From Bradyrhizobium tropiciagri (GTDB taxonomy: Bacteria > Pseudomonadota > Alphaproteobacteria > Rhizobiales > Xanthobacteraceae), in NCBI RefSeq assembly GCF_018130545.1, contig NZ_JAFCKF010000011.1, forward strand, positions 62,001 through 126,000: a stretch of DNA of 64,000 nucleotides, in the 5' to 3' direction. This document shows, piece after piece, positions 50,558 to 59,617 of this stretch. Position 1 is the stretch's first letter, and the number at the start of each line of letters is the position of its first letter. Below the pieces are notes generated by a model. The model did not search any database, had not been told where the DNA came from, and saw only the letters and a program-made list of their open reading frames with translations. The position numbers were made by a program, and so were the translations under genes.

Positions 50558-51718
50558 CTACTCCACCGGCTTGAAGCTGAGCGTCGCTGCATCGGCCTGC
50601 ATGATCTGCAGCTTCTGGTTCGAGAAGCGGACGCCGGGACCGAAGCTGATCGGCGCCATCACGCCGGTCTCGACATTCTTGGTCTTCTCCAGCTCCGCGA
50701 TGGTGCAAGCCCAGGTCGGCTGCTTGCCGCAGCGCTCGATCGCCGCGATCATGACCCTCGCCGCGGCATAGCCGGTCATGGTGTAGCGGTTGATGCCCTT
50801 GAACTCGGCCTCCGAGACCAGCGGCTTGGCCTTCTCGAGGAACGCCTTGCCGGCCGCGCCGGCGAACGGCTCGACATAATCGACCGCGTAGATGCCGTCG
50901 CCGGCCGGGCCCATCAGCTTCAGCACCGGCTCGATGCGGCCGGGCCAGAAGATGCCGGTCACCGGCTTGATGCTGAGTTTTTCGAGCTCCTTCATCATCG
51001 CGATGTTCTCGGCGATGATGCCGCCGGCCAGGAACACCTCGGCGCCGGACTCCTTCAGTTGCAGCATGTCGGACGAGAAGTCCTGCTGGCCCTTCTTGTA
51101 ATTGCCGCTATAGACCACGTTCAGCTTCTTGGCCTTGACCACGGAATCGAAGCCGTCGTGGACCGTGATACCGTAATCGTCGTCCTGGGTGATCAACCCC
51201 CATTTCTTGCCGGGATTCTTGTCGGCGAGAAAGTTGACGAGGTGGATGATGCCTTCCTCGTAGGACTGGCCGACCACGAACACGTTCTTGCGCGGTGGCT
51301 CCCACAGGAATTTGACCGGAGCGACGTCGATCACGGTCGGGATGCCGGACTTCTCCAGCACCGGCATCACGGCGATCGATTGCCCCGAACCGGAGATGCC
51401 GAGCATCGCGAACACCTTGTCGACGTCGATCACCTTCTTGACGCCCTGGATGGTGCGCGCGGTAACGTAGCCGTCATCCTCCAGCACATATTTGATCTTG
51501 CGGCCGTTAATGCCGCCGGCGGCGTTGGCCTCCGCGATCGCGATCTTGTGGCCGATCGAGGCCGCGACGCCGAGCAACGCCGGCGGGCCGGTCAGGGGCT
51601 CCACGTCGCCGATCAGGATCTCGGTGTCGGTGATCCCGGGATCGGCGGCCGCAGCGGGCCCGATGACAAGACAGGCCGTGGTGAATAGCAGCGAGGCCGC
51701 CGCCAAGTGTTTGATCAT
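50558..51718 (-). CDS. Liv-type (HAAT) periplasmic binding protein of the cluster importer
   Basis: The 386-residue precursor has the signal MIKHLAAASLLFTTACLVIGPAAAA. The mature part starts DPGITDTEILIGDVEPLTGPPA and has NAAGGINGRKIKYVLEDDGY, the LivK-type first lobe. Two cysteines near the C-terminus (CGKQPTWAC) may form a disulfide. The start is supported by GAGGAGG. It lies immediately downstream of livM and livH in the same operon, so it is the cognate binding protein, probably for an organic acid used by the cluster. Confidence 0.9.
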   Translation of the reverse strand: MIKHLAAASLLFTTACLVIGPAAAADPGITDTEILIGDVEPLTGPPALLGVAASIGHKIAIAEANAAGGINGRKIKYVLEDDGYVTARTIQGVKKVIDVDKVFAMLGISGSGQSIAVMPVLEKSGIPTVIDVAPVKFLWEPPRKNVFVVGQSYEEGIIHLVNFLADKNPGKKWGLITQDDDYGITVHDGFDSVVKAKKLNVVYSGNYKKGQQDFSSDMLQLKESGAEVFLAGGIIAENIAMMKELEKLSIKPVTGIFWPGRIEPVLKLMGPAGDGIYAVDYVEPFAGAAGKAFLEKAKPLVSEAEFKGINRYTMTGYAAARVMIAAIERCGKQPTWACTIAELEKTKNVETGVMAPISFGPGVRFSNQKLQIMQADAATLSFKPVE

Positions 51719-51750
51719 TGTCTCCTCCTCATGGTGTTGTGTCTTTTTTG

Positions 51751-52800
51751 TTAGTAGCGCAGCGGCCAGTGCACCCAGGCCCGCTTGATGTCGTGCCAGG
51801 CGCCGACCAGCCCCCTCGGCTGGAAGCGCAGGAACAGGATGATGACGAGGCCGTAAAGCATGCTCTTCAGCTCCTGCGCGCCGGTCGCGAACGTCGCGTC
51901 CATCTGCGCGCTGAACAGGCTGAAGACGAGCCGTGTCGCCTCCGGCAGCAGCACGATCAGGACGGTGCCGAGCACGGCACCAAGCGCCGAGCCAAGCCCG
52001 CCGACGATCAGGATCGCCAGCGCCTCGATCGAGAGCAGGAACGGAAAGCCCTCGACGCTGACAAAGGAGAGATAGATTCCGTAGAGCGCGCCGGCGATCC
52101 CGGTGATGAAGGCCGAGGTGACGAAGGCGAGCAGCTTGTACGCATGCAGATTGATGCCCATGACGCGGGCCGCGGTGTCGTTGTCGCGGATCGCGACGAA
52201 AGCGCGGCCGACCCGGCTGCGGCGGATGTTGAGGGTGCCGAGCAGCGTCAGCGCCGCGATCGCGAGGCAGAGATAGGTGAAGGCCGCATCGCTGTCGAAG
52301 CTGATGCCGAACATTTCCGGCCGCTGCACCTGGATGCCGCGCGCGCCGTTGGTGAGCCAGCGCATCTCCAGGATCACGGTGTTGATGATGAAGGAGAACG
52401 CGAGCGTGGTGATCGCGAGATAGAGCCCCTTCAGCCGCAGCGACGGCGCGCCGACGATCAGGCTGGCCAGCGCCGGCACCACGCCGGCGCCGAGGAAGCC
52501 GACCAGCGGCGGCATGTGATATCGCGACACCAGCACCGCATAGGCATAGGCGCCGGTGACGAGGAAGCCGACATGGCCGAGCGAGATCAGGCCGGTGTAA
52601 CCTGTGAGGATGTTGAGCCCGAGCGCGCCGGTCACCGTGATCAGGATGATCATCAGGAACGACAGCGCGTAGGAGTTCAACACAAAAGGTGCGGCGATCA
52701 GCGCCAGCAGCAGCACGGCCGACCATAGCCACACCGGCGGGGAATCGATCAGCGCGACCAGCTCGCCATAGCTCTGCTTGTAATCGCCGGTCCGCATCAC
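51751..52800 (-). CDS. Liv-type ABC importer permease (LivM-like)
   Basis: The 349-residue permease has about ten helices, with GALGLNILTGYTGLISLGHVGFLVTGAYAYAV compressed in the LivM signature near residues 57-88, and GINLHAYKLLAFVTSAFITGIAGALYG. Its start overlaps livH by 4 bp. It forms the channel with the LivH-like protein. Confidence 0.92.
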   Translation of the reverse strand: MMRTGDYKQSYGELVALIDSPPVWLWSAVLLLALIAAPFVLNSYALSFLMIILITVTGALGLNILTGYTGLISLGHVGFLVTGAYAYAVLVSRYHMPPLVGFLGAGVVPALASLIVGAPSLRLKGLYLAITTLAFSFIINTVILEMRWLTNGARGIQVQRPEMFGISFDSDAAFTYLCLAIAALTLLGTLNIRRSRVGRAFVAIRDNDTAARVMGINLHAYKLLAFVTSAFITGIAGALYGIYLSFVSVEGFPFLLSIEALAILIVGGLGSALGAVLGTVLIVLLPEATRLVFSLFSAQMDATFATGAQELKSMLYGLVIILFLRFQPRGLVGAWHDIKRAWVHWPLRY

Positions 52801-53669
52801 ACCCTCTCGATATCGCGTTCGCCGAAGATGCCGAACGGGCGGACCATCAGCACGACGATGATCATGGCAAAGCCCGCGACCTCCTTCATGCCGGACCCGA
52901 GATAGCCGCCCGCCAGGTTCTCGGTGATGCCGATCAGGAGGCCGCCGAGGCCGGAGCCAAGCACGGCGTCGAGCCCGCCCAGGATCGTGGCCGGAAACGC
53001 CCTCAGCCCGAGCTGGAACATCGCCGGCGACAGATCGTAGGATAGCGCAAAGAACACGCCGCCGATGCCGGCGATCACCGAGGAGGCGGCCCAGGCAAGC
53101 GCATGAACTCTCGTGGCGCTGATGCCCATCAACAGCGCGGTGCGATCGTCTGCCGCGACCGCGCGCATCGCGACGCCGACCTTGCTGTAGCGGAAGAACG
53201 CCCAGATCGAGGCAAGCAGCAACAGCAGTGTCGCGATGACGGCAAGCTGCCCGGTGCGCACGCCGATGCCGCCGAGATGCACGATGCCGCGGCCCATGCC
53301 GAGTTCGAGGCCGTGCGGATAGGCATCCCAGATGAAGTTGATGGCCGAGCGCAGGATCACGGCGAGCCCGATCGTGACCATCACGGTCGCGAACACCGGC
53401 TCGCCCAGCATCGGCCGCATCACCAGCCGCTCGATGATGAGCCCGAGTGCGACGGCAGCGAGAATCGCGCCGATCGCGACTACGAAAACGTTGCCGCTGA
53501 CCGTGGTCGAGATCGTCCAGGCGATATAGGCCGTGATCATGGTCATTTCGCCCTGCGCGAAATTGACCAGCCCGGTTGATTTGTAGATCACCGCAAAGCC
53601 CATCGCGATCAGGCCGTAGATCGCGCCGATCGCAAGGCCCGAGATCAGCAGCTGGATGAGATACTGCAT
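52797..53669 (-). CDS. Liv-type ABC importer permease (LivH-like)
   Basis: The 290-residue permease has the LivH pattern: LAIGAIYGLIAMGFAVIYKSTG at the N-terminus, NFAQGEMTMITAYIAW next, and GMKEVAGFAMIIVVLMVRPFGIFG at the end. It starts directly after the long-chain-type acyl-CoA ligase gene (stop 53670), so uptake and activation are co-expressed. Confidence 0.93.
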   Translation of the reverse strand: MQYLIQLLISGLAIGAIYGLIAMGFAVIYKSTGLVNFAQGEMTMITAYIAWTISTTVSGNVFVVAIGAILAAVALGLIIERLVMRPMLGEPVFATVMVTIGLAVILRSAINFIWDAYPHGLELGMGRGIVHLGGIGVRTGQLAVIATLLLLLASIWAFFRYSKVGVAMRAVAADDRTALLMGISATRVHALAWAASSVIAGIGGVFFALSYDLSPAMFQLGLRAFPATILGGLDAVLGSGLGGLLIGITENLAGGYLGSGMKEVAGFAMIIVVLMVRPFGIFGERDIERV

Positions 53670-55607
53670 TCAGCCCTCCGCCTGGTAGATGATGGCGAGC
53701 TCGCGCGCGAACTTCTTCTCGATCATGGCGCGGCGCACCTTTTGCGTCGCGGTCAGCTCGCCATCGTCATGGTCGAGTTCCTTTTCGAGGATGGCGAAGC
53801 GCCTGATGTTCTCGACCCGGGCGAAGCGCTTGTTGGTTTCGTTGACGATGCGCTCGACCAGCTCGTGCACCTCGGGCAGCTGCGACAGCGACTTGTAGTT
53901 GGTATAGGCCAGCGTCCGGTCGCGCGCCCAGCGGCCGACATTGTCGTAATCGACCTGGATGATGGCGCCGAGATACTTCTTGGCTTCCCCGACCACGATC
54001 GCTTCCTTGATGAATTCGGAATCTTTCAGCGCGTTCTCGATCTCGGATGGTGCGATGTTCTTGCCGCCGGCGGTGATGATGATCGCCTTCTTGCGGTCGA
54101 CCACGGCGATCTCACCATTGTCGAGGATGTCGACGATGTCGCCGGTGCGCAGCCAGCCGCCTTGTTCCAGCGAGGCCGTCGAGGCGTTCTCGTCGAGGAA
54201 GTAGCCCTTGAAGACGCCGGGGTTGCGCAGCAGGATCTCGCCGTCGGCATCGAGTTTCCATTCGGTCTTCGGCAGAGGCACGCCGCAGCCGCCGATCCGG
54301 TGATGGCTCTCCGTCTGGATGAAGGCGACGCCGCCGCTTTCGGTGAGGCCATAGCCCTGCGACACCGGTCGGCCGATGATGTCGAAGAAACGCAGCGTCT
54401 CCGGCGAGATCGAAGCGCCGGCACACAGCCGGTGCCGGCTATAGGCGAAGCCGAGATGGCGCTGCAGATTGCGGAACATCAGGAGGTAGAGCAGCCCATA
54501 GGCGGCGTGATCGAGCCAATTGGCCTTGCCGGCCTGGCGGCGGTCCGACAGCGTGCGGCCCCAGGCGAGGCAGGTTTTGGTAAAGCCCTGTCGCAGCCAG
54601 CCGCTCTCGCCGAGCCTGAACAGAAAGCCCTGTTGCAGTTTTTCGTAGATGCGGGGCACGCCGACGAAGAAGGTCGGCGCGATCTCGCGGATGTTGATCG
54701 CAACCGTGTCGATCGATTCGGCAAACGAGACCGTGCCGCCGAGCACCAGATGGGTTACCGTGCCGTAGCAGCGCTCGGCGACGTGGCACAGCGGCAGATA
54801 GCTCACCGCCTCGAACGGCTTGTCGGCGATGCCGACGGTTCTCGCATAGGCATAAGCCGCGTAGACGAGATTGCGATGGGTCAGCATTGCGCCCTTGGGC
54901 GGTCCGGTCGTGCCCGAGGTGTAGACCAGGATGCAGACATCGTCGGGCGCGCCCTGGCCGATCAGCCGGTCGAGCGTCGCGTTGGCCTCCGGGTTCGCCT
55001 CGGCATAGGTCTTGCCGCGCTCACATAGGGCCTCGAACGACATCAGCTCGGATTGGCGGTAGTGCCGCAGCCCCTTCATATCGATGCAGACGATGGCCTC
55101 GAGATCAGGCAGGCCGCCATTATCGGCCATCGCGTCGAGCACCTTGTCGGTCTGCTCCTGATCGCCGGTGACGACGATCCGTGCGCCCGAATGCTTGACG
55201 ATATATTGCAACTCGACCCAGGGGTTGGTCGGATAGATGCCGACCGCGACGGCGCCGATCATCTGGGTGCCGAGATCGGCATAGAACCATTCCGGCGTGT
55301 TCTCGCCGGCGATGGCGACGCGGTCGCCGGGCTTGATGCCGAGTGACAGCAGGCCGAGTGCCACCGCACGCGCGGTCTCGTAATAGTGCCGCCAGGAATA
55401 GGGATTCCAGATGCCGTAGTCCTTCTCGCGCAGCGCCAGCGCATCGCCGTGCATGGCGGCGCGCTGCCGCAGCAGTTGCGGGATGGTGATGGCGGCATCT
55501 TCAAGCGCGGTCTGGAACGTGTCGGCGCCGGTTGCCGGCGGGCTGCGCTGAGCGCTCGCTTGCAGCGGCGGATGGCTGGTGCGGAAACTGTCGAGCGTCG
55601 ACATCAC
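53670..55607 (-). CDS. Acyl-CoA ligase, long-chain/FadD15-like (second ligase of the cluster)
   Basis: The 645-residue enzyme has YTSGTTGPPKGAMLTH, YGLTESGG, RTGDIVDILDNGEIAVVDRKK and TAGGKNIAPSEIENALKDS, the order of AMP-forming ligases of the long-chain type. It is over 100 residues longer than the first ligase. Placement between livG and livH is common in alphaproteobacterial organic-acid transport operons, where uptake and CoA activation are coupled. The gene starts with two ATGs (55607 and 55604), overlapping the livG stop by 4 bp. Confidence 0.92.
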   Translation of the reverse strand: MMSTLDSFRTSHPPLQASAQRSPPATGADTFQTALEDAAITIPQLLRQRAAMHGDALALREKDYGIWNPYSWRHYYETARAVALGLLSLGIKPGDRVAIAGENTPEWFYADLGTQMIGAVAVGIYPTNPWVELQYIVKHSGARIVVTGDQEQTDKVLDAMADNGGLPDLEAIVCIDMKGLRHYRQSELMSFEALCERGKTYAEANPEANATLDRLIGQGAPDDVCILVYTSGTTGPPKGAMLTHRNLVYAAYAYARTVGIADKPFEAVSYLPLCHVAERCYGTVTHLVLGGTVSFAESIDTVAINIREIAPTFFVGVPRIYEKLQQGFLFRLGESGWLRQGFTKTCLAWGRTLSDRRQAGKANWLDHAAYGLLYLLMFRNLQRHLGFAYSRHRLCAGASISPETLRFFDIIGRPVSQGYGLTESGGVAFIQTESHHRIGGCGVPLPKTEWKLDADGEILLRNPGVFKGYFLDENASTASLEQGGWLRTGDIVDILDNGEIAVVDRKKAIIITAGGKNIAPSEIENALKDSEFIKEAIVVGEAKKYLGAIIQVDYDNVGRWARDRTLAYTNYKSLSQLPEVHELVERIVNETNKRFARVENIRRFAILEKELDHDDGELTATQKVRRAMIEKKFARELAIIYQAEG

Positions 55608-56407
55608 GCGCCTGCCTTTGCCATGGCCTCGGCGCGCTGGCCGCCGAGATAGGCCTCCGCCACCGCCGGATCGAGCCTGATCGCATCGGGCGTGCCTTCG
55701 GCGATCTTGCGGCCGAAGTTCAGCACATGGATGCGGTCGGAAATGTCCATCACGATGCGCATCTCGTGCTCGATCATGACGACGGTGATGCCGAGCTCAT
55801 CGCGGATATCGAGTACGAATCGCGCGATGTCCTCGGTCTCCTCCTGGTTCATCCCGGACACCATCTCGTCGAGCAGCAGCAGCTTCGGCTCGCTGGCCAA
55901 CGCGCGGCCGAGCTCGACCCGCTTCTGCTGGCCGTAGGACAATGTGCCGACGACGGCGTCCCTGATGTGCTCGATCTCGAGGAATTCGATGATCTGCTCG
56001 ACGCGCTGCCGAGCCGCGATCTCCTCGTTCCGGGTGCGGCCGAAGAACACCACGGCGTCGAGCACAGTCGAGCGCAGATGGGTGTGGCGACCGGTCAGGA
56101 TGTTCTCGACCACGGTGCCGTGCTTGAACAGCGCCAGATTCTGGAAGGTACGGCCGATGCCGACGGCGGCGAATTTCCACGGCGAGATAGTCGAAAGGTC
56201 GATGCCGTCGAAGGTGATGCGGCCGCCGCTCGGCCGCAGCACACCCGAGATCATGTTGAACAGCGTGGTCTTGCCGGCGCCGTTCGGGCCGATCACGCTG
56301 CAGACCTCGCCCGGCGAGACCTCAAGGCTGACATCGGCGACGGCCTGCAGGCCGCCGAAGCGCTTTGACAGGTTCTCGACCGTGAGCAGCGCGGTCACGA
56401 GAGCCAC
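55604..56407 (-). CDS. Liv-type ABC importer ATPase (LivG-like)
   Basis: The 267-residue ATPase has Walker A GPNGAGKTT, signature LSYGQQKRVELGRAL and Walker B LLLLDEMVSGMNQEE, where M replaces the usual P of DEP, and the C-terminal extension IRLDPAVAEAYLGG typical of LivG. It overlaps livF by 13 bp. It pairs with LivF to power the importer. Confidence 0.92.
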   Translation of the reverse strand: MALVTALLTVENLSKRFGGLQAVADVSLEVSPGEVCSVIGPNGAGKTTLFNMISGVLRPSGGRITFDGIDLSTISPWKFAAVGIGRTFQNLALFKHGTVVENILTGRHTHLRSTVLDAVVFFGRTRNEEIAARQRVEQIIEFLEIEHIRDAVVGTLSYGQQKRVELGRALASEPKLLLLDEMVSGMNQEETEDIARFVLDIRDELGITVVMIEHEMRIVMDISDRIHVLNFGRKIAEGTPDAIRLDPAVAEAYLGGQRAEAMAKAGA

Positions 56408-57249
56408 CGCTTGCGGCGCTTGTAGTGCTTGACGTCGCGGAGGCTCTTGCGCCCCGTCGATGAGACGCCGAGGTAGAATTCCTGGACGTCCTCATTGGAG
56501 GTCAGCTTTTGCGCGGTGCCGTCCAGCACGACACGGCCGGTCTCCAGGATGTAGCCGTAGTCGGCGATGTCGAGCGCGCGCTGCGCGTTCTGCTCGACCA
56601 GGAGCACCGTCATCTTCAATTCGTCGCGCAGCCGGACGATGACTTCATAGATGCGATCGATGATCAGCGGCGCGAGGCCGAGCGACGGCTCGTCGAGTGC
56701 CAGCAGCACGGGATCGGTCATCAGCGCGCGGCCGATCGCGAGCATCTGCTGCTCGCCGCCGGACATGTAGCCGGCGATCTGGTCGCGCCGCTCATGCAGC
56801 CGCGGAAACAGCGCGAACACCTTGTCGCGGCGCTCGCGCGCCTCCGCGCTGGTCCTGGTGTAGCCGCCCATCTGCAGGTTCTCGTCGATGGTCAGCGCCG
56901 CGAACACGCGGCGACCCTCCGGCACCTGGACGATGCCGCGACGGACCAGCTCGTCCGGTGCAAGGTGATGCACCTCGTCATTGCGGAAGCGGATGCTGCC
57001 GTTTTCGATCACGCCTTCCTCGGTATAGAGGATGCCTGACATCGCCTTCAGCAGCGTGGACTTGCCGGCGCCGTTGGAGCCGAGCAGGGCGACGATATTG
57101 CCCTCTGGCACTGCGATCGAGACGTCGCGGATCGCCTCGATCGCATTGTCGTAGACGATCCGGATGTTGCGGAATTCGAGCAAGGCATCCTGCGCCGGCG
57201 CGGCTTGCTGCGCTGCCTGCTGCGTCGGATGCGGGATCGTCGTCGGCAT
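56395..57249 (-). CDS. Liv-type ABC importer ATPase (LivF-like)
   Basis: The 284-residue protein has Walker A GSNGAGKST, a signature MSGGEQQMLAIGRAL, Walker B LLALDEPSLGLAPLI and the late motif VEQNAQRALDIADYGYILETGRVVL of LivF. The N-terminus has an extra Gln/Ala-rich stretch before LLEFRNIRIVYD, and the C-terminus is extended by about 30 residues ending in KHYKRRKRWLS. The ATG at 57249 lies 5 bp after the upstream oxidoreductase stop. Confidence 0.9.
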   Translation of the reverse strand: MPTTIPHPTQQAAQQAAPAQDALLEFRNIRIVYDNAIEAIRDVSIAVPEGNIVALLGSNGAGKSTLLKAMSGILYTEEGVIENGSIRFRNDEVHHLAPDELVRRGIVQVPEGRRVFAALTIDENLQMGGYTRTSAEARERRDKVFALFPRLHERRDQIAGYMSGGEQQMLAIGRALMTDPVLLALDEPSLGLAPLIIDRIYEVIVRLRDELKMTVLLVEQNAQRALDIADYGYILETGRVVLDGTAQKLTSNEDVQEFYLGVSSTGRKSLRDVKHYKRRKRWLS

Positions 57250-57254
57250 CGCGC

Positions 57255-58565
57255 TCAGACCCGGCCTGCCGAGCAGCGCGGCCGCGCAGCAAGGATCGCA
57301 TCGGTGACAATCTTGGCGGTCTCGGCGCAGGCCTGGGTGCCGCCATTGCCGTATTGCTTCACCGCGTCGCCGACGCACCACAGGCCCTCGATGCCGGTCT
57401 CGCGCGGCAGATCGTAGCCGGCGCAGCTGCGTTGCGCCGGCCAGTCGTCGCGCATCACCCGGATCGATAGGATCTTTGCTTGGTCGAAATTGGCGAACTG
57501 CTCGCGCAGATCCTCGAGCGCCAGCGCGACCTCGGCATCGCTGTCAAAATCGCCGAGCGCGGGCACCGGCACGGCATAGGCGACATAGAGATGCCAGCCC
57601 GGGGGCGCGAGCTCCGGACAGGTGGCCGAGAGGTTCGCCATGTTGCAGAGCCGGCGCGTCTTGCCGAAGGTGACGATGCCGGGATGGTTGATCAGCGGCT
57701 CCCGGCTCGCGACATTGATGACGATGTTGGCGGCCGGACGGAGGTCGTTCTTCACCTTGACGATATAGTCCGCCGGAAAAGCGTCGCTGCCGGCGAGCGC
57801 GACGGTGGCCTTCGGCCCGGCATTGCTGATGACCAGATCGGTGTCGATCCGCACCCGCTCGCCGTTCCTGAGCACGGTGACGCCCTCGACCTTGCCGTTG
57901 GAAGTGTGGATCGCCGTCGCCGGCGTTTCCAGCCAGATGTCGCCATTGCGCCTGACCGCGTTGCCCAGGCTGTTCCAGACGCCGATCGTGCCCTGCGGGC
58001 AGAAGCCGAACTTCTTGAAGGCGCCCTTGCTGGTGAAATAGGTCAGGAAGGCGCGGGCCGGCAGCTCGGCGGCGTTGCAGGCAAAGATCGCCGCGCAGAG
58101 ATTGCGGAACAGCGCGTGCACGGTGGCGTTGCTGGTGTAGCCCTTCAGCCAGTCCTCGGTCGATTGTCGCCCGTCGGGCAGATTGCCGGAGCGGGCGTCA
58201 GCGAATTTCTCCAGGATGCGCGAGGCCTGCTTGGTCAGCTGCCCGAGCAGCAGCGACCAGCCGCCGCGGCCGACATCGATCACCTTGCCGTCGATGAAGA
58301 ACGAGCTCGCGGGCTCCGGCGCGCGAATGTCGAGCGGTGCGCCGACGGTGTGGAAGGTCTCCTCGAACACGCCGCCGAACTCGATCGCGATCGCGCCGAT
58401 ATTGACCTTGAAGCCGTCGATCTCCTCGGTCGAGGCGCGGCCGCCGAGCCGGTCCTTGTCGTCGACGACAAGCGTATGCAGCCCGCCATGGGCGAGGCGC
58501 GCCGCGGCGCACAGCCCGCCGGCGCCGGCTCCGATCACGACAGCATCGACCTTATGAGAATCCAC
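57255..58565 (-). CDS. FAD-dependent oxidoreductase of the phytoene-desaturase-like family
   Basis: The 436-residue protein begins with a dinucleotide-binding fold (VVIGAGAGGLCAAARLA, then VVDDKDRLGGRAST) and ends with GIEGLWCVGDAVKQYGNGGTQACAETAK, the FAD-binding C-terminal motif of the phytoene desaturase and amine-oxidase superfamily. The reaction may be a desaturation of a lipophilic or cyclic substrate. The GTG at 58565 was chosen because GAGGGAGGG lies 5 bp upstream and homologues begin near the fold. It is the first gene of the leftward eight-gene operon controlled by operator site C. Confidence 0.87.
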   Translation of the reverse strand: MDSHKVDAVVIGAGAGGLCAAARLAHGGLHTLVVDDKDRLGGRASTEEIDGFKVNIGAIAIEFGGVFEETFHTVGAPLDIRAPEPASSFFIDGKVIDVGRGGWSLLLGQLTKQASRILEKFADARSGNLPDGRQSTEDWLKGYTSNATVHALFRNLCAAIFACNAAELPARAFLTYFTSKGAFKKFGFCPQGTIGVWNSLGNAVRRNGDIWLETPATAIHTSNGKVEGVTVLRNGERVRIDTDLVISNAGPKATVALAGSDAFPADYIVKVKNDLRPAANIVINVASREPLINHPGIVTFGKTRRLCNMANLSATCPELAPPGWHLYVAYAVPVPALGDFDSDAEVALALEDLREQFANFDQAKILSIRVMRDDWPAQRSCAGYDLPRETGIEGLWCVGDAVKQYGNGGTQACAETAKIVTDAILAARPRCSAGRV

Positions 58566-58636
58566 GCGCACCCTCCCTCGATGCCGCCGGGTTGGTCCCG
58601 GCGTGCGCAATCCGCTTGCTTGACGGCAGGCACCCT

Positions 58637-58666
58637 AATATAATCCGACCGGTCGTTCAAATTATT
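58637..58666. promoter_or_regulatory. TetR-like operator, site C (oxidoreductase-Liv operon / TetR gene)
   Basis: CCGACC-GGTC-GTTCAA (58645-58660) with AT-rich flanks (AATATAAT and ATTATT) matches site B at 13 of 16 core positions. It lies 80 bp before the oxidoreductase start and 150 bp before the divergent TetR gene, as expected for an autoregulated repressor. Confidence 0.7.
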
Positions 58667-58814
58667 TTTTGACGCAGGCCGCCGCCAAGCGCGCGATGGA
58701 AGAGTTCTGGTGGATGGTGCCCGCAAAGAGGAGGAGAGCGCGGAGCGGCGGTAGTATAGAGAGACGGGTGCCGGCCGATTCCGGCGGCGCCGATGGTGCA
58801 CGAAAGAGAATGTA

Positions 58815-59450
58815 ATGGCGCGGACGCGCTCGGAAAATTACGACGAGATCCAGCAGGGCATTCTCACCACGGCCTGCGGCCTGTTCGCGCGGCAGGGCTA
58901 TATGCGCGCCTCGATCGCCGACCTTGCGGATGCCTGCAAGCTGTCGCGCGGCGCGCTGTATCATTATTTCGACTCGAAGGAAGCGATCCTGTTCGCGATC
59001 CTCGATGCGCATATCCGCGAGATGATCGCCGATGTCGAGGCCGCGATGGCCGGCAAGGCGACGACGCTGGAGCAGTTCCGCGCCGCGATCCAGGCCATCG
59101 TCGCGCTCAATGCGCGCTCCAGCGACGAGCAGCGGGTGATCCTCAACGACCTCTCGTTCCTCGGCGAGACCGAGCAGGATGCGATCAAGGCGCTGGAGCG
59201 CCAGATCGTCGATACGGTGTCAGATCTTCTGGTCAAGCTCGACAAGGAAGGCAAGATCGTCAAGCGCACCAAGAAGATCTACAGCATGATGCTGTTCGGT
59301 ATCCTGAACTTCAGCCACACCTGGTACGACCCGAAAGGCGGGATCGATCCGACCGAATTCGCCGATATGGTGGTGGACCTGTTCCTGTATGGCTTCACCT
59401 CGCCGGTGCCGGCAAAGGATGCCGCCCGCCCGCTGCGGCAGCGCGCGTGA
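58815..59450 (+). CDS. TetR-family regulator, probable repressor of the catabolic cluster
   Basis: The 211-residue protein has the TetR helix-turn-helix SIADLADACKLSRGALYHYFDSKEAIL in residues 36-62 and a helical ligand domain. The TetR_C segment after residue 80 is similar in feel to fatty-acyl or aromatic-acyl-CoA responsive regulators (FadR/PaaR type), but the ligand is inferred. It is divergent from the oxidoreductase-Liv operon with operator site C between them, and two further sites lie before the other operons of the cluster. Confidence 0.9.
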   Translation: MARTRSENYDEIQQGILTTACGLFARQGYMRASIADLADACKLSRGALYHYFDSKEAILFAILDAHIREMIADVEAAMAGKATTLEQFRAAIQAIVALNARSSDEQRVILNDLSFLGETEQDAIKALERQIVDTVSDLLVKLDKEGKIVKRTKKIYSMMLFGILNFSHTWYDPKGGIDPTEFADMVVDLFLYGFTSPVPAKDAARPLRQRA

Positions 59451-59617
59451 GGCCATTGCCGCTGCTGGCGACAGCCTTCATCACCTTGCCCGCACATCCT
59501 TGTGAAGGGGCTGACCGCGCCTCGCGCGTAACAGACGCGCTGCGCGCGGCGTAGTGCTGCCACGAACGCCGCAACCGCGGCCGATGGTGGCATCGCAGCG
59601 AGGGAAGAGACATCCAG

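Noticed and set aside
51719-52732. Upstream extension of the Liv binding-protein frame through livM
   Set aside because: The binding protein has a signal peptide and GAGGAGG ribosome site at 51718. The upstream part is an out-of-frame, Arg-rich reading of livM.
53742-55028. 428-codon plus-strand frame inside the second acyl-CoA ligase
   Set aside because: It lies wholly antisense to a gene with intact motifs throughout and shows no domain of its own.
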